64,000 nt of DNA from Daphnia carinata (Eukaryota > Arthropoda > Branchiopoda > Diplostraca > Daphniidae). This document shows, piece by piece, positions 39,794-50,902 of this stretch. A model generated the notes under the pieces. The model was not told where the DNA came from, did not search any database, and saw only the letters and a list, made by a program, of their open reading frames with translations. The first letter of the stretch is position 1; every line of letters begins with the position of its first letter. The stretch spans positions 620,001-684,000 of the forward strand of contig NC_081338.1 of assembly GCF_022539665.2 (NCBI RefSeq). Reading direction: 5' to 3'. Made by a program: the position numbers and the translations under genes.

Positions 39794-39893
39794 NNNNNNN
39801 NNNNNNNNNNNNNNNNNNNNNNNNNNNNNNNNNNNNNNNNNNNNNNNNNNNNNNNNNNNNNNNNNNNNNNNNNNNNNNNNNNNNNNNNNNNNN
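39794..39893. other. Assembly gap (100 N)
   Basis: Exactly 100 Ns, the usual placeholder for a gap of unknown size. It hides the env 3' end, polypurine tract and 3' LTR of the retrovirus-like element. Confidence 0.98.
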
Positions 39894-39897
39894 TGTG

Positions 39898-40165
39898 TTT
39901 TAATTACATTAAAATGCTATAAAACTTATACAAAACCGCTACGTATATCAAAAACATATGTCACACAATTTTTTCATCATGGGAGGTTCTAGGTACTAGC
40001 TGAGGATGATGTAAGACGGACTGAAGAGCCTGTCAGGCAGCAACCAAAAAGAAGGTTCTAAGAGGAATTTAGGACGGTTATGGAGAAGACTGAGGAGGAA
40101 AGTAGGAAGTTCTGCAGAGGTACTGAGGAGCCTACTGCCGTGTGGGGCAACAGCCGACGAAGGAT
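39898..40165. repeat. Dispersed repeat, copy B
   Basis: Matches 29052-29299 in direct orientation, diverging after GCCGTGTGGG. It begins within five bases of the gap edge, so the assembler may have used this repeat at the join. Confidence 0.75.
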
Positions 40166-40759
40166 GTGGAACTAAATTTCCCGGTCGATGCACCAATGTT
40201 ACCGAAGCTGCAAAGAATTTCTCGAAGAAATAATTACTACGATTACGATTGAGCAAGTTTTCAAACACGAGGCGATTTTTTCAGACACGAGGCGATTTAT
40301 TGAAATGAAATTACAAAACGCGCGCAGGATAGTCTCTTCTCGGCTTCTCTAACTGAACTAAACTCTCGGCTATGCCTACACCATGTTTCTTCTTAGCTTC
40401 TCCCTCTTGAACACGTTTCGGCCTGCAGCGATTACCGTCCCATAGTTTAAGGCCTGTTCGTCCACTAGGATTCATAGTTACGCCTTTTTCTCTCCGTTTA
40501 CAACATATTTCAAAATCCAATAATATGGATGGTAAATACTATCTATGAAAAGAATCAAAAGAAATAATTTTTTGATTAAATAGATCAAAACTATTTTATG
40601 ATTCGAAAATATTATTATTATTAATATACGTGGAAAACTTCTTTGGAGAACATCTTTTCATAGCTTTTGATCCTCTTTACAGCAGATGTAGTAGTAGAAG
40701 ACGGCCGAAGGCAGACGTAGATCCGTAATAGTAATTATGGTACTAATTAGTAATAGTAC
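40166..40759. other. Intergenic, no supported gene
   Basis: A short phrase CACGAGGCGATTT occurs twice (about 40265 and 40286). No coding signal is convincing. Confidence 0.4.
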
Positions 40760-41090
40760 TTTAACAACTCTGGGTTAAGGTTGTTTATTGGACTCACTTC
40801 ACAAGATACAGCACTAAACAACAGGTTACAACTCAATCAACTATGGAACAACTATTGCACAACTACGCAATGAATGTCTACATGACTACTGTTCAACTAC
40901 TACTAACCTAACTACTGTTTAACTACTACTAACCTAACTACTAACTACCAACTACCAACTACCACTCTGACTTGTCAGAGTCGGGCTTTTAAGGCTCCCG
41001 ACATCCGGCCAGAGCGGCAATGCTAGCCAACGCCTGACTTGCAGATCGCCTATCATCATGCGATAGGCGACAAAGTCCATTGGCGCTACA
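40760..41090 (-). repeat. 3' LTR of the gag-only element
   Basis: 331 bp; longer than the 5' LTR because of an expanded ACTAACTACCAACT-type microrepeat at about 40895-40970. On the minus strand it starts TGTAGCGCC. Confidence 0.9.
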
Positions 41091-41224
41091 TCCCCCCTCC
41101 TACCTTCAAGCATGGGGTGTCTGAAATGTTGACAACCCCAAAAGGAAAGGATACAAAACTACACATTTTATTTCTACTGGTTCGGCCAACATTCAGCTGG
41201 CGAAAGTGCCTTCATTTACTAAGG

Positions 41225-43186
41225 CTATTTCGTGTTCGACGACGAGTTCTTTTCGCCTTTTCCATCGTCGATGCTCTTCCTTCTCGAATGCCCTCTCTCC
41301 TTCTCCAGCTCATCCCTCAGCTCCTGTATCTGCCGTTGGAGCTCTTGCATCCTGTCAAGGCCTACTGCCCCGATGGGAGCTTTCTCATTCTCCCGGCGTG
41401 CATCTTCATAGCCTCTTTCGTAGGCCGTTTTCACCGCATCTGCATGGAGTCTTGCTTTTTCGAGAAACTCCTCACAGGTCGTGATACCTAGCACATACAG
41501 TCTCTCGTAAAGTGCTGGGCTTAACCCCCTGAACAGGTGGTCAATGCACACTTCTTCCTCCATATCTGGTTGCACGATACGGCACAAATCCATAACGTCG
41601 TGGTAGTACTCCGTTATGTCTTCGTCTTTCCCCTGGACTCTCATCCGCAGCTTCCTCTCTATTTGTCGCTTCAAGTTTACCGCAACAAACTGCTTCAGAA
41701 ACAACGTCTTGAGCCCAGGTACTTCCCTCTCGCGCACCGGCTGCCCTTGCTCCCCCCACGAATCTCTCTCTTCGGTCTTCCCAATGCTCCGGACGCGCGT
41801 TCCGCGCCTCAAGGCCTACAATCCATTTGTAGGCTGGTCCCTCGAGCGACACGTCTATCGCTCTCGCCAAGTCATTATTGGTCCATCTGTTGTGGCGACC
41901 AATCCTTTCGAATCGGTCAATCCACTCCACAGCATTTTCCTTGGCCGTGCCACGGAATTTCTCCGGCTCCTTATACTGGAAGATCGGCCTCTCCGCCATG
42001 TCTTCCTCCTCAGCCAGAAAAGGGTCCCAAGCTAGTTCCTCTTCTTGGGCTATGGATTGCCGCCTTGGTGAATCCCCAACACTGAATCCACTTCTTTCTG
42101 GCCTGACCAAGACCGCTGCGTGCGGCGTGCTAGACGCCCTAGGTCTTAGACCTTCGCGCGGGCTTCTTCTTTCCAAGCCCACTTCTCGCTCTTCCGCCGC
42201 GTCGTGTTCTTCCGTCGACAGCTGCCTGCTGTCGGCACCCGACGATCTCTCGGTGATGCCTGTGGTGTCGGCTTCCACGCCAACCGCGCTTCTCCTTTCG
42301 GCAGCGCCTTCCGCCTGCACTGACACTGAACGCGCCCCTTCCTGGTTTTCGGTCACCGTCTCTCGTGTCTCGAACGAGTTCGTTTCGATAGTCTGCCGAG
42401 CCCGCGACCCTTGATCGCCGCTAACGGCCTCCGCCTTCCGCCGCCTACTTTCCGCCGGAATGGCTTGTATTTCGATCGTTTCCTGGCTTACGGGCCCTGC
42501 TACTTGCGGGATGAACGAGGCAGCGTCGTCTACCTCCAGTCGTCGCGTATGCAATTTCTGGTCTCGGTTGACCCTCCGCTCTTCCTGTCGTTCCTCTTCT
42601 CCCACTTCGGCTCGTGTGTCAACCTCGCTCCCAACCCTACGGGCACGCTCACGATGCTCGTGTGCTGCCGTCGGCTCGAATCCCCCTTTTCCCGCAGCAC
42701 ACCTGGTTTCTTGTCTCTCTGACACCTGATGACTCTGAGTATCCACGAATTCCTCACCCTGTGGTTCGGAATCCAACTCAAACTGCGTCAGGTCTGGGAT
42801 ATCTCCTTGTTGGGACACCTCTCTGGTCACCCACGTACCTTTGCGCCCGAAAGTGAGCTCACTCACCTCGCCAGGGGGACCTCTCGACCGCCCCTTAGAT
42901 CGCACTGATATTTCACCTGCCTCCTGAAATCTTGTTGCAGCTCGCCCCGCTGCACAAGAGGTGTTGCCGGCCTCATTCCCGTGTAATAGGTTTGAATCTC
43001 CTTCGCCGCCTCTTCAGCTGCTCTTCGACGACCCCTTTCCCCAGCGTCTGAAATCACACCTCGCCCGTGTGACATCCAAACGAGGACCCACTGCGACTCA
43101 CTGCCAATCACACGTCCTCTCAGATCGTTGTTGTGGCCTCGTGCCCAACAATGAATTGCTGAGTTCGACTTCCAGATACCCCTCAC
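41225..43186 (-). pseudogene. Gag of the gag-only element, two frameshifts
   Basis: From the 5' side, 43186-42863 reads RRRAAEEAAKEIQTYYTG; 42905-41541 carries a long Glu/Arg-rich disordered region and then the capsid start (PIFQYKEPEKFRGTAKENAV, WIDRFERIGRHNRWTNNDLA). At about 41800 the sense moves to the 41812-41225 frame with FLKQFVAVNLKRQIERKL and DEDITEYYHDVMDLCRI, and LDHLFRG-type text, then a coiled-coil end (MQELQRQIQELRDELEKERG). There is no zinc knuckle. Both shifts look like single-base indels. The pattern is Gypsy Gag. Confidence 0.82.
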
Positions 43187-43250
43187 AACAAACGCCTACC
43201 TGAGTTAAACGAACCGTTGACCAGGTCAGAACGCAGGAGCATCTCCACCA

Positions 43251-43555
43251 TGTAACAACTCTGGGTTAAGGTTCGTTTATTGGACTCACTTCACAAGATA
43301 CAGCACTAAACACAGGTGACAACTCAATCGACTATCTGACAACTATGACACAACAGCTCGATGAATGACTACTTGTCTACTGTTCAACTACTACTAACTT
43401 AACAACTAACTACCAACTATTAACTACCACTCTGACTTGTCAGAGTCGGGCTTTTAAGGCTCCCGACATCCGGCCAGAGCGGCAATGCTAGCCAACGCCT
43501 GACTTGCAGATCGCCTATCATCATGCGATAGGCGACAAAGTCCATTGGCGCTACA
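43251..43555 (-). repeat. 5' LTR of the gag-only element
   Basis: 305 bp; minus-strand TGTAGCGCC to GTTGTTACA. It shares the block with GGCTTTTAAGGCTCCCGACA with the other two copies in this window. Confidence 0.92.
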
Positions 43556-43787
43556 GTACATTCGTCTGCTGTAAAGCATATTGACAATTAAGAATACTGT
43601 GGATTTCTATTCAATTCCAAGCTTCTTTCAAGCATTTCGTTTGAAATTTTTTTCACGCAATCCATCGTCCAGTTTTCATTTTGTCGTCGTCCCACTGGGG
43701 TATTCTAGTATCTTATATTTGTAATTTTGAGAACTACAATGTTTCGAATTATATACTGTTCCTAGGCTACTGTCAGTTTAACCCGGT
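43556..43787. other. Short intergenic spacer
   Basis: AT-rich; nothing recognised beyond the GTAC target duplication at its left edge. Confidence 0.4.
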
Positions 43788-43885
43788 TAGGGAAGAGTGG
43801 GATTAGCCGGGACAGTGGGTGAAGTGGGACAGTGGGACCGTGGCGGAAAAAATAGTAAATATTAATTTAATATTATTTTTAATGG
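43788..43885. mobile_element. Partial copy of the GGGAGAGTGGG MITE
   Basis: The text AGGGAAGAGTGGGATTAGCC followed by GGGACAGTGGGTGAAGTGGG matches the left end of the complete MITE at 48400. It is cut off at about 43885, where BEL coding sequence begins. Confidence 0.7.
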
Positions 43886-46757
43886 GTGACGTACGTCAAT
43901 AGGTAACGAGGGTTCTCCAATTCGCTCACCAACGCGCATTGTTCCTCGATGGTCAATGTAGGGAAACAGCTTTAGTAAAGGAGAGGTTTTCGGGATCGGA
44001 CGACTGGCCTGCAACTCCTTAACCTCGTGGAAGTAAGATTTCTCTTGAACGTATTTGATAAGGAATTGGTTCGCATTCCATATTTCGACGGCGGTTAATT
44101 CGCCCGTCTACTTCTATTTTGACCTTCGTGACCCTTTGTTTTCCACCTAATAAGATACGCAACTACCGTGGTCACATGATGAACTCTCGAACTTCGGCTG
44201 ATCAATTCTTCGATGCTATCATTTATATTTTTTACAGTGCTTTATATTAAGATGCTCGAGCACGGATAGGGACATTCTCCAGGCTTCCCAGCGATCAAGT
44301 ATGTCTTGGTACAGATGGTCGTCCCATTCAACTTGCATACGCCAAACGTCCTGCAACAAAATTTTCGCCAAGAAGATGATAGGGGCTAAGAAGCCTAACG
44401 GGTCGAAAATGCTTGATACGGCCGGTAGCAAGTCTCGTTTCGTTTTGCTATTTGACTTTGTGTTTGCTTTTAAGATAAACACGTCGCGGTTGAAGTCCCA
44501 GGAAAGACCTAGTGTACGTTCGACTTGAAGAGAGTCGAGGTCCATATTTAACGTAAGACCTTGCTGTGCCTGTCCGAGGAGAGCCTTGCGAACGTTTGCA
44601 TTTGACGTGGCCCACTGTGTTAATGGAAATCCTCCAATGCACAAGACTTCAGTAAGGCGCTGAGCGGTTAAGATAGCTTCTTCTTCAGTTTTGAAAGACA
44701 CGAGCTAATTGTGGACGTAGCAATGGCGTACGATGTCCCACAAAAGGTATTTGACATCGTCGTTGCTGTCTCGAGCGGCCTGTTGGAGGGCATATGCGCA
44801 GACCGTCGGCGATGAACGAGCCCCAAACACATGTACATCCATTTGATAGGTATCTGGTTGTAACGAAGTCAATACATATATTATACATTTTATATTTCTT
44901 GTCAATATATGCTTATTAAACACATATAAACACTATGAATTGCGCAACTGTATAACTGCGCCATTATAATATTGCACCATAACATATACGCAGCAGAGTA
45001 ACCTACATGAACACCTGCTCACTGTCTGATCATATTTCATCGGCATAAAGCCACTTGTAACAACATCTTTGATTGGCGGAATCAAGCATTTCTCATCATC
45101 GCGCCATCATCGCGCCATATCAAATTTCGTGTATTGGTGACAAGTAATTGCGCAGCAATTAATCATTGCCCAATATGCGAGGTTTCTTGATGAACTCAAG
45201 ACCTGAAGAAAGACAGTTACCGACGTGTATCTGAGTCTAACGGTCAGGTTCCGATTCAGCTAGGTGCCTTCTCTTATTTTAATATTGTGTTGAGAATTGA
45301 TCTTTGTCTCGTGTTGAAGTGAGTGTTCAATTCTTGTAACTTGTGTTATCGACGTGCCGACGAGTTGTGTTACACTTCGTCTTCATCTTACATCTACTCT
45401 CTTATTCGGCTCGCGCTACCGCGGTAAGCTCACACTACAATTATCCCGTTTCACTTTCTGTCTCCCTTTTTATTCAATAGCTTTCTCTTATGTCTTTATC
45501 CAAAACATCTTTGTATTTTACATGCTTAAACTAAGACAAATATAGTCGTCATTGTGGGTACAACGCCTCTGAGTTCTTTTATTCTTTTATTCTTTTATTT
45601 TTTTATTCTTTATTGTCTTAAATTCGTAAAGTCAGTCTTCCCACACGGGAAGATGCTTTACATGGTGGATCGTTAGACCCAGGTGTTCGCCATAAGAAAC
45701 GAAATGCCGGCCCGTCAGCTCTCCGCACACCGACCTGGTGCAACATTTTTTCCACGTCTGCTACCACCGGAACGGAGAACTGACGAAAGCACATCAGAAT
45801 TCCAATTAGGCTAGCGAGTAAGTACGGACCTCTTAAAAGCACGTCGTTGAGGCAGACTCCTTTATGTTTAGCGGCTAGGTCGAAAACTACCCTACATTTT
45901 CCTGATTTATTCGTTAAAAACCGGGTGATTGTGCGTTGTACCATGTACGACCGAGCTGGCCTTCTGCTATCTCGTCGGTCGACAATTTTCGCGCGTTTTT
46001 GAGATGCACATATTCTTCAATCACCTTCCGGTATACTTCTGACATAGGTTTGTCAGAGGCAAATCTGCGTTCCAAACTATTGAGACGACTCACTGCCATA
46101 GAACGATTGTCTGGAAGGTAAACGTCGTCCGATTTCCAGAGTAAACCCGACTCGTAACGCTCGCCATTGTGCCGCGCTGTTTCAGACAGAATTCTCAGAG
46201 CTCGTTGCTCTCCTGCACTAACCGGCACGATAACATCAGGTTTCGTTCCAAATGTGTCGTTTTGGATGAAGTTTTCTACTACTGCGTTCAATTTGTCGTC
46301 GGCTAGAGACAACGCGTGACAATCGGCGGAGAAGTTTCCATTCATAGCGACAGGTCCGACGATACACCACCCAAAGCGGGTACGTTGTGCTCTAGGGGTC
46401 CGCTGACGCGCAGTGTCGATCCCAAGTTCCAAGACCTCAAGCGGCGAAGGATGGTAAAATCCAATTAAGCCTGTAACGTCTTCGACCCTACTCGAGTGAA
46501 CTGGCACTGCTAGATGCAGTTATTCTTCCAAAAGCTTAGGTAGATCAACTGGCTGAGTCTTCAAGTTGAGTGTTTCTACCGTATGCGCGTCTTCAATCCG
46601 AAACGATAGGATTCCGTCAAGAGATGCGATTTCGAAGTCGACCTGTTCAGTAAAAAACGGTGGGCTCTCGGGTCCCACGGTCGTTATGGCAATACCATAT
46701 AAGGGCCAAGAAGTTGCAAGAACCAAGAAGTTGCTAGTGACCAAAGCGGGTGACTGA
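43886..46757 (-). pseudogene. BEL/Pao Pol fragment, minus strand, interrupted by a solo LTR
   Basis: Read on the minus strand: protease end (VDFEIASLDGILSFRIEDAH, about 46680), the RT lead-in (RFGWCIVGPVAMNGNFSADC; LLWKSDDVYLPDNRSMAVSR) and the RT core (CRVVFDLAAKHKGVCLNDVL; VADVEKMLHQV) up to GSNDPP at 45667. The solo LTR intervenes, then comes TYQMDVHVFGARSSPTVC (about 44850) and the linker with IFDPLGFLAPIIF (about 44430). RNase H is largely deleted near 44215. The fragment ends with a pre-integrase region (YIDHRGTMRVGERIG, about 43940). A mutated YVDN block (CYVHN then stop, about 44705) also marks decay. It is a different BEL lineage from the 9297 element. Confidence 0.88.
44859..45662 (+). 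mobile_element. Solo LTR nested in the BEL fragment, TGGT target duplication
   Basis: The 804-bp insert starts TGTAACGAAGTC and ends GATGCTTTACA, with TGGT at 44855-44858 and 45663-45666. Removing it would bring GSNDPP and TYQMDVHV of BEL RT into one frame, which confirms the borders. It has a TTTTATTC-type run at 45575-45615. The strand is a guess from the TGTAACGAA start shared with the plus-strand LTRs. Confidence 0.88.
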
Positions 46758-47400
46758 TGATGACAATGTGTTTATTGCATATTTTTCATCTTAGCCTGTG
46801 GCATGGGGGTTGGGGGTCTAACATAAAACGACTAGACTCTACTTTTTCCAGACATTTTTCGTAACACCTGAGGCATTAGCAAAAGGTGTCTGGACTTAAA
46901 CTACCCTTCTCAACTTATAGCGTTTTTGCGCCAAACCCGCCCTAACCCTATTTAAAAAAGGTCAATAATTAATATATTTTGCCCATAGATGGCTTTTAAA
47001 AATTTAATAGGGTGTTCTTCTTTTTGGGCAGGATACTGTACAATAGAATGAAATGCATGGAAGTGAAAAATTTATCAATGGTATGTGAATAACTATGACG
47101 TATTAGCTGTGTTTAGTAAACAACTGAACATAAAATATGTAAACACGAAAGAAGAAGGAAAGTTCTCTTTCTTTTCTTTCCAACCTATAAAGAATTTTTG
47201 GAACCAATTGTTTCAATCGAGGTTGATGTCCGCACTGAGCGAGCCTCCCACTGGAAACCTAACTCCAATGAATTTTTTTTTTCCGCTTCAGAAAGCTAAA
47301 AAATTTTTAATAAAATAAAATAAATGAAACAAAAAAAAAATAAACCAAATATTGCATTAGGAACGATGGAACATTCAAAACATTCAATCATTATGGTTAC
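46758..47400. other. Intergenic or intronic, no supported gene
   Basis: AT-rich with simple A/T runs; could hold further exons of the minus-strand gene at 47401, but I could not place any. Confidence 0.4.
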
Positions 47401-48300
47401 GTTCGTGAGAAGGCTGTGAGAGTAAACCATTATCTGTTGATTATAATTTTCAAATGCCTCAAGAGAACATTTGGTATCCCCTCTGATAGATTCCTCAAGA
47501 GCTGCTACTAAACGAGTTGCCAGATCTAGGGTTACAAAAATTAACAGATTTACTTTTATTTCAAATAACATGTACAAAGGTATACAACGAAAACATGTAG
47601 CTTGAAATAAAAATTGCAGCTTTTACCGTTACCTACCTAGGAGCGACTTGTGATCCTCTTTTAATTTCGTGAACTTTGTTTTCAAGTTGAAATATTTCCT
47701 ATTTTGTCGCTCTAGTCGGATTTTGTCACCACCGTGGATATGCAATATTCTCTTCTCTAAGACATCTTTCCATTGCACCGTTAAACTTCGTATCCATTCC
47801 TCCTATCAGGGGACAAGTTCATGGTACCTTTCAATTTTAATTCTGAGCGCCTAGTATAATGTGTCAGTTACTTTTAGAATTTCATTTATTAGGAAATGAT
47901 TTTGGCGCTCAATATATGGTATTGTGAAATAAGGTGCTAGTTCTTTAAATTTCGAATAAATAACGCCCCTTTCCTTCAGGAAATAAGAAAATTTGTCTTT
48001 TGCCTCACGTTCGCCATTTTCTGTCGACAGTCGTAGAACTGTAAAATATACTTGTAATTTAAAATCAACTAAAAGAAATAAATCGTAGTTTGGATCCGTG
48101 GGAGATTCTTCTGGTTTTCCCACAAGAGACTCCCATACCTGTGCACCGTCCAATTCATAATTACTCCGCTTATGTTTACCCCCGATAAACAGTGAACAGT
48201 AAAAAATGTAACTTACTTCAAAAAACGTGTCGCTGTTTCCATTGACAAAGTGCTCGTCAAGCTGTTGAGCGAGTTCTCGGCAGCAAACATAATCTTCCAT
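47401..48300 (-). CDS. ARMC9-like gene, N-terminal exons
   Basis: Four minus-strand exons join in phase: 48300-48217 (ATG at 48300), 48138-47872, 47802-47637 and 47525-47401, giving about 214 residues. Donors are GTAAGT, GTAACT, GTAGGT and GTAACC; acceptors are CACAG, GATAG and CCTAG. The start (LAQQLDEHFVNGNSDTFFE then VWESLVG) and the second exon (KDKFSYFLKERGVIYSKFKE, APYFTIPYI) resemble the CTLH-like N-terminal part of ARMC9, a ciliary/centrosomal protein; WDR91 has a related fold and is the alternative. Exon 3 is charged and coiled (KIRLERQNRKYFNLKTKFTK). The armadillo repeats are not found, so the gene is partial or continues to the left. Confidence 0.55.
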
Positions 48301-48399
48301 CTAAGATTTAGCGACTTACATCTCACTCTTTATCCTACAAAGTTATCGATTAAACTTGGCTAGGGATGCTAAGCAACGAAAATAACTAATTATTTCCAG

Positions 48400-48909
48400 T
48401 AGGGGAGAGTGGGGTGAGTCGGTACAGTGGGTGTAGTGGGACAATGGCGGGAAAAATCTGAAATATTAAATTTCCAAAAAGTTTATTTCCAAAAAAATTA
48501 ATACGTGATATGTGTATTCGTGTTTTCTGTTTAGAGTTAAAGTTTTAGTTATAAGGAAAATTCTTCATTTTCACATCAATCCAAATAAAAACTTTGCTAA
48601 AATAAATAATTTATTTAGCAGGATCCTACTAATTTCTTAAGCTTTTTTAGAAATGTATTTTATAATTATAAACCGAGGCTGTCTCACATCACCCACCCAG
48701 GTGTCCCAATTCACCCAACGGTACAGGCTCCTCCCTCAAATTTTTCAAAACTTTAAAAACCTGTAGGAGGCAAATAACTTCTTGAAAAAAAAAAAAAAAA
48801 CATAAGTATGTAAAAATTTATGAACGTTATCCAAAATAAAATCGTGTAATTTGTGTGGGAGTTATGGCCCAAAAACAAAATGTGTCCCAACGCACTCCAC
48901 TCTCGCCTA
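48400..48909. mobile_element. MITE with ~28-bp imperfect terminal inverted repeats
   Basis: The left end TAGGGGAGAGTGGGGTGAGT and the right end (reverse complement TAGGCGAGAGTGGAGTGCGT) are inverted copies. CCAG flanks the 510-bp element at 48396-48399 and 48910-48913. It has no coding capacity. It lies about 100 bp upstream of the ARMC9-like start codon. Confidence 0.75.
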
Positions 48910-48913
48910 CCAG

Positions 48914-50024
48914 GTCGTTTCATTTGCTGCTACAATGTTGTCAAGCCGGCACTGTTGTACTAAAATGCAATTTTGTAGTACCAAATACCAATAAAGTTAC
49001 ACGAGTTCAATAGCTAGTAGCGTATGTTGCGGTTTGACATACACACCTTTACGCAACCTCTCGCCCTGTGCAAGTCCACTTGTCGAGAAATTAGCGTGAT
49101 TATTATAAATCCGTTGAAAAAATTCGGGATCCATTAGAAGAATTTTAAACTAAAGAATCGATGACTATCGTGAAAAGTAGACCACTCTGTTACATTCTAT
49201 TAAGATTTAGATTATGTAGAAAAGACAACAAACTTTCTTTATTTTTTTTTCTTTACATTTCTCCTTTTTTAAATCACCTGTGTGGATTGGCTGCCTTCAA
49301 GCAGTTGAAAGGCAGCACACCTCTCCTCGAATACGTACAGTGAATAAAAAACCGACAACATTCTCCGAGAATACGCTAACATTAAACCACGCGACCAGCA
49401 TTTTCCGGAAACGATAATTTTTTCTTCAGCGTAGGAATTAGAAAAAATTGACAGATAATAGAAGAAAGCAATAGTCTTATACGGTCACATTAGTCACTAC
49501 AATGGGAAACAAAAAATGTAACACTATTTAGTCTTATATCCCCCTTACTTTTTTTGTATTTCAATAATATGGAACACTATGTTTCCAATCCTATTCTAAT
49601 TTTCAATAAAACTACATATGGATGATACGGTCAGCGTTTTTTGGATTTCTGCTATCATGTTAATATGTAATATTTCTCAAGAATATGGTGCTATCCTCAT
49701 ATACATCACAACATTAATAGTTTAGCTATGCTACGTTTCTAGAAATATCAATATGGTATTTTTTCTTTGATCGAAACACTATGAGAGCATTAACATAGAG
49801 GACGCCGCCGCTGCTGCTTGATCGTCCAATGGGACTTCGCGTTTGTTAAGGTTCTAGTCAGCCAATGACGGCAAGACTTTCTTAGATCAGGTGCTCGCAA
49901 GTCACATGAGTAAGAAGTCTAAACCGGCAGAAGGATCGCCATAGTTTGACAGTGGTTCTGTACTCATCTTCTCGTCTACAAGTCTTTACATTGCATATAG
50001 ACATCTAACTTTATACACCTCACC
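48914..50024. other. Intergenic, V-ATPase upstream region
   Basis: No gene seen. The last ~230 bp before the start codon become more GC-rich (GACGCCGCCGCTGCTGC at about 49801) and probably contain the promoter and 5' UTR; I could not fix a TATA box or initiator. Confidence 0.4.
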
Positions 50025-50902
50025 ATGGCTGAATCAACATTGACCGAAACGAATCCTATCTATGGTCCTTTTTTTGGTGTAATGGGAGCAGCATCTGCCA
50101 TGATTTTCAGCGGTAAATTTTTTTTTGTCGTGGCATTTATCCACTAATACTTGTCAAAGTTTCAAATTAATGTTTGTCCACAAAACGCCATTCCGAGTCA
50201 TGTTTTGCTTTCTTGTATCCAAAAATTTAACTTTACTTTTTCTATCCCCATTAACGTAAAATTTGTATCCTTTGCGTAGTTATTTTATACGTAAGTTATT
50301 TCAAGATATCTTATGGCACATAATCACAAGATGCACTGATAATGGAACTTCATTGCATCTATTGTGTAACATTATCACATCTCCACCTTAATTTTTTTCA
50401 TGATGTTTTGGATGTTGAACTAAAATATGTATTTTTTTTACTTTAAACCATTAGCGTTTGGTGCTGCCTATGGTACAGCAAAATCTGGAGTTGGTATTGC
50501 AGCAATGTCAGTCATGCGACCTGAGCTGATCATGAAATCAATCATTCCAGTTGTCATGGCTGGTATTATTGCCATCTATGGTCTAGTCGTTGCTGTCCTC
50601 ATCGCAAGTAAATTATCAGACCCATCAGATTACTCGGCCTACAAGTAATATTATAATTATCTCACACCATACAGTTCTAACCCAAACAATTTTTTAGTGG
50701 ATTCATTCATCTTGGGGCTGGTCTTGCAGTGGGTTTCTCAGGACTTGCAGCTGGCTTTGCTGTGGGAATTGTTGGTGATGCTGGTGTACGTGGAACAGCT
50801 CAACAGCCCCGCTTGTTTGTAGGAATGATTCTTATTTTGATTTTTGCTGAAGTCCTGGGTCTCTATGGTTTGATTGTAGCCATCTACCTGTACTCTAAGT
50901 AA
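50025..50902 (+). CDS. Vha16: V-type proton ATPase 16 kDa proteolipid subunit c
   Basis: Three exons, 50025-50112, 50455-50644 and 50698-50902, join with consistent phases (GT/AG at every border) to 160 residues, the normal length for this subunit. The start has a good context (CACCATGG). Four membrane helices are evident. The middle exon reads [20 protein letters not shown] and [20 protein letters not shown]; the last has [20 protein letters not shown] and the proton-carrying Glu in [12 protein letters not shown]. Subunit c forms the rotor ring of the vacuolar ATPase that acidifies endosomes, lysosomes and other compartments. The gene looks intact. The third exon junction creates Asn in YSAYNGF. 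Confidence 0.97.

Larger units (their letters stand above)
40760..43555 (-). mobile_element. Gag-only LTR retrotransposon (TR-GAG type), minus strand
   Basis: The element is 2,796 bp, flanked by GTAC at 40756-40759 and 43556-43559. On the minus strand it has a 5' LTR (43555-43251), primer site TGGTGGAGATGC (43250-43239), a gag reading region, a clean polypurine tract GGAGGGGGGA (about 41101-41091) and a 3' LTR (41090-40760). No protease, RT or integrase is present, and there is little room for them. It would need enzymes from an autonomous relative. The same LTR family supplies the solo LTR at 23277-23528. Confidence 0.92.

Noticed and set aside
41616-42729. Several plus-strand Ser-rich frames over the gag-only element
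   Set aside because: They mirror the Glu/Arg-rich minus-strand Gag; LTRs, primer site and polypurine tract fix the minus strand.
44301-44528. Plus-strand 75-aa frame inside the BEL fragment
   Set aside because: Antisense shadow of the minus-strand BEL linker with FDPLGFLAP.
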